A stretch of DNA of 11,165 nt from DATDRM01 sp035291705 (GTDB lineage Bacteria; Chloroflexota; Anaerolineae; Anaerolineales; UBA4823): contig DATDRM010000361.1 in NCBI GenBank assembly GCA_035291705.1, forward strand, positions 1 through 11,165. The letters run 5' to 3'. Of the stretch, positions 7,047-11,165 are shown piece after piece; position 1 is the first letter of the stretch; each line of letters begins with the position of its first letter. Position numbers and translations under genes: made by a program. The notes beneath the pieces were generated by a model. That model did not search any database. It saw nothing but the letters and a program-made list of their open reading frames with translations, and was not told the origin of the DNA.

Positions 7047-7814
7047 ATGCAAGCCCTGAAGCTGATCAACGATCACCATATCTACATCGAGACCCACGGC
7101 CCTGCCGAAGGCCCGCCCGTCGTGCTGCTGCACCACGGCCTGGGCGCGGTGAGCTCCTGGAAAGGGCAGATGCCTGTCCTGGCGAAGGCCGGCTTGCGGG
7201 TCATCGCCTATGATCGCTGGGGCCACGGCAAATCTGATCCCCGGCCAACCTTTGCCATGCCCTTCTTCAAAGAGGACCTGGCCGACCTGGAATGCCTCTT
7301 GAATGAACTTGATATACCGGAAGCGACCTTAATCGGCCACAGCGATGGCGGTAAGATCGCCATGTATTTCGCGGCTGCCTCTCCGCAGCGGGTGGCTTGC
7401 CTGGTGATCGTCGCCGCTCATATCTATATCGAGACCAAGATGCAACCGGGGATCGAGGCAGTGCAGCGCGACTATACGCAGGATTTCCGCTTCCAGGAAA
7501 AATTGCGGCTTGTGCATGGGGACAAGGCGAGGGCCTTGTTCCAGGGCTGGTACGAGGGATGGACGAAAGCGGAAAACCTAGCCTGGGATATGCGCCCGTC
7601 CATTCATAGGATCCCCTGCCCGACGCTGGTTGTGCAGGGCTATGAAGACGAACACGCCACACCCAACCATGCCAAGGATATCGCGGCTGCCATTCCCGAC
7701 GCCACCCTGTGGTTGGTACCGGGCGCTGCCCACATGCTGCCCCAGGATTGCGCAGAGGAGTTCAATCACAAGGTTTTGGAGTTCCTACTTCACACTGTAA
7801 AACGTGAAACGTAA
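7047..7814 (+). CDS. Alpha/beta-fold hydrolase
   Basis: This 255-residue protein is a cytoplasmic alpha/beta hydrolase with no signal peptide. The oxyanion segment is LLHHGLG (27-33), and the nucleophile elbow is GHSDGG with Ser99. The acid is probably Asp201 in QGYEDEHATP, and the base is His229 in GAAHMLP. The strand sequence VIAYDRWGHGKSD (52-64) is typical of the family, which includes esterases, C-C bond hydrolases and thioesterases; the substrate cannot be assigned. Its place between the carboxyltransferase and biotin carboxylase genes suggests a linked role, perhaps on a CoA thioester or a lactone (inference). No Shine-Dalgarno sequence precedes ATG 7047, and an inverted repeat ends there, so translation may be weak or coupled. 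The last codons (VKRET and stop) are made of a 7-base repeat, so the C-terminal tail looks like a repeat-derived addition after the natural end near LEFLLHT. Confidence 0.87.
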   Translation: MQALKLINDHHIYIETHGPAEGPPVVLLHHGLGAVSSWKGQMPVLAKAGLRVIAYDRWGHGKSDPRPTFAMPFFKEDLADLECLLNELDIPEATLIGHSDGGKIAMYFAAASPQRVACLVIVAAHIYIETKMQPGIEAVQRDYTQDFRFQEKLRLVHGDKARALFQGWYEGWTKAENLAWDMRPSIHRIPCPTLVVQGYEDEHATPNHAKDIAAAIPDATLWLVPGAAHMLPQDCAEEFNHKVLEFLLHTVKRET

Positions 7815-7824
7815 AACGTAAATT
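7797..7824 (+). repeat. 7-base-period repeat, consensus GTRAAAC, at the hydrolase stop codon
   Basis: Four units in a row: GTAAAAC (7797-7803), GTGAAAC (7804-7810), another GTAAAAC-type unit (7811-7817) and a degenerate GTAAATT (7818-7824). The first two and the start of the third are coding, giving the last four residues and stop of the hydrolase; TAA at 7812-7814 lies inside unit three. The end of the array is also part of a perfect 12-base palindrome, CGTAAATTTACG, at 7817-7828. Confidence 0.7.
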
Positions 7825-7851
7825 TACGCATCACCTTTCAAGGAAATGCCC

Positions 7852-9366
7852 ATGTTTAACAAAGTCCTGATCGCCAATCGAGGGGAGATCGCCGTGCGTA
7901 TCATCCGCGCCTGCCGCGAATTGGGGATGCTGACGGTGGCTGTGTACTCCGAGGCCGACCGGCAAGCCCTGCATGTCCGCCTGGCTGACGAGGCCTATTA
8001 TTTAGGCCCCGCGCCATCGCGCGAGTCATATCTGCGGGCGGACAAGATCATCGCCATCGCCGAAAAGAGCGAGGCAAAGGCGATCCACCCCGGCTACGGC
8101 TTCCTGGCCGAGCGCGCCGATTTCGCCCAGGCCTGCCTGGACGCAGGCCTGGCTTTTATCGGCCCCAAGCCGTCCTGCATCGCCGCCATGGGAGACAAGG
8201 CCGTGGCGCGCGCCACTGTGGCCGCGAGCGGGGTGCCAGTAGTGCCGGGTACCGAAGGGGAAGGAAGCCTGAGCAACGAAGAACTACTGGCTCTAGCTCC
8301 GAAGATCGGCTTTCCATTGCTGATCAAAGCCACCGCGGGGGGTGGCGGGAAGGGGATGCGCGAGGTAGAGGAGATAGGGGAGATGCCCGGGTTGCTTCAG
8401 GCAGCGCGACGCGAGGCCGAGGCTTCCTTTGGAGACGGCAACGTATACCTGGAGCAGCTGATCGAGGGGGCGCGCCATATCGAGATGCAGATCCTAGCCG
8501 ATTCGCATGGCAATGTGATCCACCTCGGGGAGCGCGAATGTTCGTTGCAGCGCCGCCACCAGAAGCTTTTGGAGGAATCGCCGTCTCCATTTGTCGGAGA
8601 CGACGAGGAGTTTCGCCAGCGAATGGGGGCTGTCGCTGTGCGTGCCGCTCAGGCTGTCGATTATGTCAACGCGGGAACGATCGAATTCCTTGTGGATAAG
8701 GACAAGAATTTTTACTTCCTGGAGATGAATACCCGCCTGCAGGTGGAGCACCCGGTGACCGAAATAGTCACCGGCCTGGATATCGTCAAGGAGCAAATCC
8801 GCATTGCCCGCGGGCGGCACATGCGCCATACGCAAGAGGACATTCACCTCTCGGGTTGGGCGATCGAATGCCGGATCAACGCCGAAGACCCTTATAACCA
8901 CTTCCTCCCCTCCACAGGGCGGATCAGCCATATGATCTTGCCGACTGGCCCTGGGGTGCGCCTGGACACAGGGGTATATGCGGGCTTTGAGATCTCACCC
9001 TATTACGATTCACTGATCGCCAAGCTGATCGTGAGCGGCGAGACGCGGGGTGAAGCGATCTTGCGCATGCGCCGCGCCCTGGAGGAATACAAGATCATCG
9101 GCGTGCGCACTAATATCCCTTTTCACCAACGCATTATGGACTCACACCGCTACATGGGCGGGCAGTACGATACGCGTTTCGTCGAAGAGCGCTTCTCTAT
9201 GGAGGCGGCTGAGGAGGGCAAGGAAGACCTGTCCGAAATCGCCGCCATCCTGGCGACTCTGGTGGCCCACCAACAAACCCAACGCGCCGCTCATATCATC
9301 CAGCGCGGCGAACGCGACACCAGCAACTGGAAGTGGGTCGGGCGTTGGGAGAGGATGCACAGGTGA
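7852..9366 (+). CDS. accC: Acyl-CoA carboxylase biotin carboxylase (alpha) subunit
   Basis: This 504-residue ATP-grasp enzyme carboxylates protein-bound biotin using ATP and bicarbonate. It starts MFNKVLIANRGEIAVRIIRA, the standard biotin carboxylase N-terminus. Family landmarks follow in order: HPGYGFLAE, Lys116 in MGDKAVAR, the glycine-rich loop KATAGGGGKGM beginning at Lys159, His209 in RHIEMQ, Lys238 in RRHQKLLEE, the metal and bicarbonate site EMNTRLQVEHPVTE (from 291), and Arg341 in ECRINAEDP. All catalytic residues I can place are present. It is about 50 residues longer than E. coli AccC; the C-terminal tail (about 450-504, ending SNWKWVGRWERMHR) resembles that of stand-alone carboxylase alpha subunits of archaea and Chloroflexota. 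ATGs at 7846 and 7852 are both in frame; AAGGAA at 7840-7845 has proper spacing only for 7852. The stop codon lies in a 7-base repeat that continues into the biotin carrier gene. Confidence 0.95.
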   Translation: MFNKVLIANRGEIAVRIIRACRELGMLTVAVYSEADRQALHVRLADEAYYLGPAPSRESYLRADKIIAIAEKSEAKAIHPGYGFLAERADFAQACLDAGLAFIGPKPSCIAAMGDKAVARATVAASGVPVVPGTEGEGSLSNEELLALAPKIGFPLLIKATAGGGGKGMREVEEIGEMPGLLQAARREAEASFGDGNVYLEQLIEGARHIEMQILADSHGNVIHLGERECSLQRRHQKLLEESPSPFVGDDEEFRQRMGAVAVRAAQAVDYVNAGTIEFLVDKDKNFYFLEMNTRLQVEHPVTEIVTGLDIVKEQIRIARGRHMRHTQEDIHLSGWAIECRINAEDPYNHFLPSTGRISHMILPTGPGVRLDTGVYAGFEISPYYDSLIAKLIVSGETRGEAILRMRRALEEYKIIGVRTNIPFHQRIMDSHRYMGGQYDTRFVEERFSMEAAEEGKEDLSEIAAILATLVAHQQTQRAAHIIQRGERDTSNWKWVGRWERMHR

Positions 9367-9397
9367 AACGTGAGGCGTGAAACATGAAATATGTTAC
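9363..9397 (+). repeat. 7-base-period repeat, consensus GTGAAAC, spanning accC stop to biotin carrier start
   Basis: GTGAAAC occurs at 9363-9369 and 9377-9383, with GTGAGGC between them (9370-9376). Two more degenerate units, ATGAAAT (9384-9390) and ATGTTAC (9391-9397), keep the same register. The first unit contains the accC stop TGA (9364-9366), the second contains GAGG (9372-9375) as a Shine-Dalgarno, and the fourth begins with the ATG of the carrier gene. The unit is the same as in the array at 7797-7824. Confidence 0.7.
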
Positions 9398-9881
9398 GAC
9401 GATAGCTGAGCGCGAATTTGTAATCGAAATACTGGATGATCACCATGTGGCTCTGAATGGGGTGGTCTATGTTGTGGATTTCGAGTCGGTGAGCGAGCGG
9501 ACGGTCTATTCCCTGTTGGTGAACAACCAATCCTTCGAAGGTTCGGTTTACCCGAGCGACGAGGGCTGGCAGGTGTTACTGCACGGTTCGCAATATGTGC
9601 TCCAGGTGGAGGACGAGCGGGAAAAACGGTTGCGCGCCTCGATGGGAGGCGAGCTGCCCGAGAATATCGATTTCCACCTCAGGGCGCCCATGCCTGGCCT
9701 GGTCGTAGCGATTCCGATCAGCGAAGGGCAGGCGGTGCAAAAAGGCGATGTGCTGATCATCCTCGAATCGATGAAGATGCAAAACGAGCTCAAATCTCCA
9801 CGGCCCGGCAGGATCTCAAGGGTGCGAGTCAAGCCCGGGGACAGCGTGGAACATAAGGAGACTCTGCTGAGCGTGGTTTAA
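9384..9881 (+). CDS. Biotin carboxyl carrier protein of the acyl-CoA carboxylase
   Basis: This 165-residue protein carries the biotin that shuttles carboxyl groups between the biotin carboxylase and the carboxyltransferase. The biotinyl domain occupies about residues 94-165, beginning DFHLRAPMPGLVVAIPISEG. The biotin attachment motif is ESMKMQ with Lys131, a Ser variant of the usual AMKM, followed by the conserved second half (KSPRPGRISRVRVKPGDSVE) and the final LLSVV. Residues 1-93 are a beta-rich region that may be the linker that docks onto the other subunits, as in propionyl-CoA carboxylases (inference). The ATG at 9384 is preceded eight bases upstream by GAGG. Only 17 bases separate it from the accC stop. 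Together with accC and the carboxyltransferase gene it completes the enzyme. Confidence 0.92.
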   Translation: MKYVTTIAEREFVIEILDDHHVALNGVVYVVDFESVSERTVYSLLVNNQSFEGSVYPSDEGWQVLLHGSQYVLQVEDEREKRLRASMGGELPENIDFHLRAPMPGLVVAIPISEGQAVQKGDVLIILESMKMQNELKSPRPGRISRVRVKPGDSVEHKETLLSVV

Positions 9882-9888
9882 AAGCAGA

Positions 9889-9930
9889 GGATAAGGGATA
9901 GGAGAGAAGGGACAAGGGATGAAGGAGCAG
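9889..9930 (+). repeat. 7-base-period purine repeat, consensus GGAYAAG, at the CYTH gene start
   Basis: Six 7-base units in register run from 9889: GGATAAG (9889-9895), GGATAGG (9896-9902), a diverged unit (9903-9909), GGACAAG (9910-9916), GGATGAA (9917-9923) and GGAGCAG (9924-9930). The fifth unit contains the ATG of the CYTH gene (9919-9921), and AGAAGGG across units three and four (9905-9911) can serve as its Shine-Dalgarno. The last two units are coding. Confidence 0.55.
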
Positions 9931-10527
9931 GAATTAGAAATTAAGCTCTATCTGCATGACCTGGCAGCCTTCCAAGAGCGTGTGGAAACTCTGGGGGCGC
10001 GGCTGGCGCAGGCCCGCGTGCATGAGATCAACTTGCGCTTTGACACGCCGGGTGGCGATCTGGGGCGCACTTTTCAGGTCTTGCGCCTGCGCCAGGACAC
10101 CGCCTCCCGCCTGACCTACAAAGGGTCTGGCGAGATCCTTGGCGGGGCGCGCCTGCGGCGGGAGATCGAATTCACCGTGGGGGATTTCGAGGCTGCCCGC
10201 GCCCTGCTCGAAGCCCTGGGCTACCAGGTGAGCGTGATGTACGAGAAGTACCGCACGACCTATGAACTGGACGGTGTTCAGGTTACACTGGACGAGATGC
10301 CCTTTGGGAACTTCGCCGAGATCGAAGGCCCCGACCCGGTGAGCATCCACGCTGCTGCCGAGAAGCTGGGCGTGGACTGGGAGGCGCGCGTCGTGGAAAG
10401 CTACACATTCCTTTTCGAGCGCCTGCGGGGGAAGCTGGGCTTGACCTTCCGCGACCTGTCTTTCGAGAATTTCGCCGGGATGGGGGTGAGCCCACAGGCA
10501 CTCGGCGTGCGACCGGCGGATGGGTAG
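9919..10527 (+). CDS. CYTH-domain protein (class IV adenylate cyclase / triphosphatase-like)
   Basis: This 202-residue protein belongs to the CYTH superfamily of tunnel-fold enzymes, which act on triphosphates such as ATP, thiamine triphosphate or inorganic triphosphate with divalent metal. The defining ExExK motif is Glu5-Leu-Glu7-Ile-Lys9 at the very start. Basic and acidic tunnel residues follow in the expected order: Arg56 and Arg58 in LRLR, Lys68 in TYKG, Glu82 and Glu84 in RREIEF, Lys110 and Arg112 in EKYRTTY, Asp125-Glu126 in TLDEMPFG and Glu134 and Glu136 in FAEIEG. The C-terminus has FRDLSFENFAG, which I associate with bacterial CyaB-like members. The reaction cannot be assigned from sequence; cyclase, thiamine triphosphatase and tripolyphosphatase activities all occur in the family. 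The start ATG 9919 lies inside a purine repeat, 38 bases after the biotin carrier stop, so it may be the last gene of the operon. Confidence 0.87.
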   Translation: MKEQELEIKLYLHDLAAFQERVETLGARLAQARVHEINLRFDTPGGDLGRTFQVLRLRQDTASRLTYKGSGEILGGARLRREIEFTVGDFEAARALLEALGYQVSVMYEKYRTTYELDGVQVTLDEMPFGNFAEIEGPDPVSIHAAAEKLGVDWEARVVESYTFLFERLRGKLGLTFRDLSFENFAGMGVSPQALGVRPADG

Positions 10528-10536
10528 TCTTTGGCG

Positions 10537-10545
10537 TGTTATACT
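10537..10545 (+). promoter_or_regulatory. Extended -10 promoter upstream of the HicB-family gene
   Basis: TGTTATACT provides the TG of an extended -10 one base before the -10 hexamer TATACT (10540-10545). The sequence at the -35 distance is not convincing. It resembles the extended -10 element before the acyl-CoA dehydrogenase. Transcription would start near 10552, with AAAGG at 10571-10575 as ribosome binding site for ATG 10583. This suggests hicB is transcribed apart from the carboxylase operon. Confidence 0.45.
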
Positions 10546-10582
10546 TACTTTCGTAAATATTTAAGGCTCGAAAGGTCTTGAT

Positions 10583-10825
10583 ATGAGACAAATCATTTTA
10601 TTTCGAGGAGAAGACGGTTTCTGGGTTGCCGAATGTCCCAGCTTGCCCGGATGCATTAGCCAAGGAAAAACAAGGGAAGAAACGATAAGAAACATCAGGG
10701 AGGCAATTCAGGGTTACATCGCTGCTTTAGAAGAAGATGGTTTAGACATACCCGAAGAGCGCTTTGAAGCCTGCTTGTGGCTGTATGAGCACACTGTCGC
10801 AAATTTCGGGCAGAGAATGCGCTAA
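10583..10825 (+). CDS. HicB-family protein, no HicA partner in window
   Basis: This 80-residue protein has the N-terminal HicB domain: a beta strand from residue 1, EDGFWVAECPSLPGCISQG (from 10), and the helix TREETIRNIREAIQGYIAALEE, followed by LDIPEE. In HicAB toxin-antitoxin systems this partial RNase H fold binds and inhibits the HicA mRNA interferase. No HicA-like reading frame (short, dsRNA-binding fold with a catalytic His) is found on either side: 55 bases separate it from the CYTH gene and 44 from the next gene. There is no obvious C-terminal ribbon-helix-helix or helix-turn-helix DNA-binding domain; the last 25 residues (FEACLWLYEHTVANFGQRMR) are too short. It is probably one of the many solitary HicB-domain proteins, whose function is unknown. 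Ribosome binding site AAGG is seven bases before the ATG. Its base composition is more AT-rich than the carboxylase genes, which may mean separate origin. Confidence 0.82.
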   Translation: MRQIILFRGEDGFWVAECPSLPGCISQGKTREETIRNIREAIQGYIAALEEDGLDIPEERFEACLWLYEHTVANFGQRMR

Positions 10826-10869
10826 GACCTTATCTATGGCCGGTTTTACTCTAATGATGAGGAATATCT

Positions 10870-11165
10870 GTGGCTAAAGATAATAGCCTAAAAACAACAC
10901 CCCCCAACGCCCAACGCCGGGCGGAATACGCACAAGACGACGGGTGGATCCGGGACTTCCTGCGCCGCGCCCCGATCGGTCACATCGCCACGCGCTGGGA
11001 CGAGCAGCCTTTCATCACCCCCACCTTATTCTGGTATGACCCCGAGCGGGAGGCGATCTATTTCCACTCCAACATCAGCGGGCGGGTGCGCGCCAACGCC
11101 GAGCGCCATCCGGAGGTATGCTTCGAGGCTTGTGAGATGGGAAAGCTGCTGCCGTCCAATGTGGC
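10870..11165 (+). CDS. Pyridoxamine 5'-phosphate oxidase-like / FMN split-barrel protein, 3' end cut by window
   Basis: Reading from GTG at 10870 gives 98 residues open to the window edge. After a charged start (MAKDNSLKTTPPNAQRRAEY) comes WIRDFLRRAPIGHIATRWDE, then PFITPTLFWYDPEREAIYFHSN and GRVRANAERHPEVCFEACEMGKLLPSN. This is the pattern of PPOX-family split-barrel proteins, in which GHIAT and YFHS line the flavin site and the V-x-F-E strand follows. Members bind FMN, F420 or heme and reduce varied substrates or act as antibiotic-modifying proteins; this one cannot be placed further. GTG is chosen because TGA at 10858-10860 closes the frame and GAGG (10859-10862) lies seven bases ahead. 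It follows hicB by 44 bases and may share its transcript. Confidence 0.82.
   Translation, partial: MAKDNSLKTTPPNAQRRAEYAQDDGWIRDFLRRAPIGHIATRWDEQPFITPTLFWYDPEREAIYFHSNISGRVRANAERHPEVCFEACEMGKLLPSNV

Noticed and set aside
7846..7851. ATG at 7846 as accC start
   Set aside because: The Shine-Dalgarno AAGGAA directly abuts it; spacing fits the ATG at 7852, which also gives the standard N-terminus.
4981..9881. Biotin-dependent sodium-pumping methylmalonyl-CoA decarboxylase
   Set aside because: That system needs a large multi-span beta subunit and no biotin carboxylase; here an intact ATP-dependent biotin carboxylase is present and no such membrane subunit is seen.
1..11165. CRISPR array, tRNA, rRNA, insertion sequence or phage element
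   Set aside because: No spaced direct repeats of CRISPR size, no cloverleaf-like or rRNA segments, and no transposase, integrase or phage-like frames were seen on either strand.

Overview
The window reads as a bacterial chromosome segment of roughly 60% GC, with Shine-Dalgarno-led genes and sigma-70-like promoters. Several proteins look like those of Chloroflexota, probably class Anaerolineae: the GatC sequence, the MDR oxidoreductase, the large GT39-type membrane protein with a jelly-roll tail, and the three-gene acyl-CoA carboxylase. This placement is by recognition of sequence style and was not tested by a search.

Layout. On the left edge a truncated gatC (Glu/Asp-tRNA amidotransferase subunit C) runs leftward from a well-formed TTGACC-17-TACAAT promoter. 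From the same 232-base intergenic region a long rightward gene series starts behind an extended -10 promoter. It contains an acyl-CoA dehydrogenase, a GT39-like glycosyltransferase, an MDR-family oxidoreductase, a small three-span membrane protein, a propionyl-CoA-carboxylase-type carboxyltransferase, an alpha/beta hydrolase, a biotin carboxylase, a biotin carboxyl carrier protein and a CYTH-domain protein. Gaps are 4 to about 70 bases, with one 41-base overlap, so the first nine rightward genes are plausibly one operon. A new extended -10 promoter then precedes a lone HicB-family protein. The window ends inside a PPOX/FMN split-barrel gene that starts at GTG.

How the genes fit. The carboxyltransferase, biotin carboxylase and biotin carrier together make a complete acyl-CoA carboxylase, most likely acting on propionyl-CoA. 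The acyl-CoA dehydrogenase, MDR oxidoreductase and alpha/beta hydrolase fit an acyl-CoA catabolic or odd-chain/branched-chain route that delivers propionyl-CoA. The glycosyltransferase does not obviously belong to that pathway. No methylmalonyl-CoA epimerase or mutase gene lies in the window.

The most unusual structure is non-coding. Four consecutive gene junctions, from the carboxyltransferase to the CYTH gene, each carry a degenerate 7-base-period repeat. In three of them the repeat supplies parts of the stop codon, ribosome binding site or start codon of the flanking genes. The first of the four also holds an imperfect inverted repeat ending just before the hydrolase start codon. No rRNA, tRNA, CRISPR array, insertion sequence or convincing terminator was seen.
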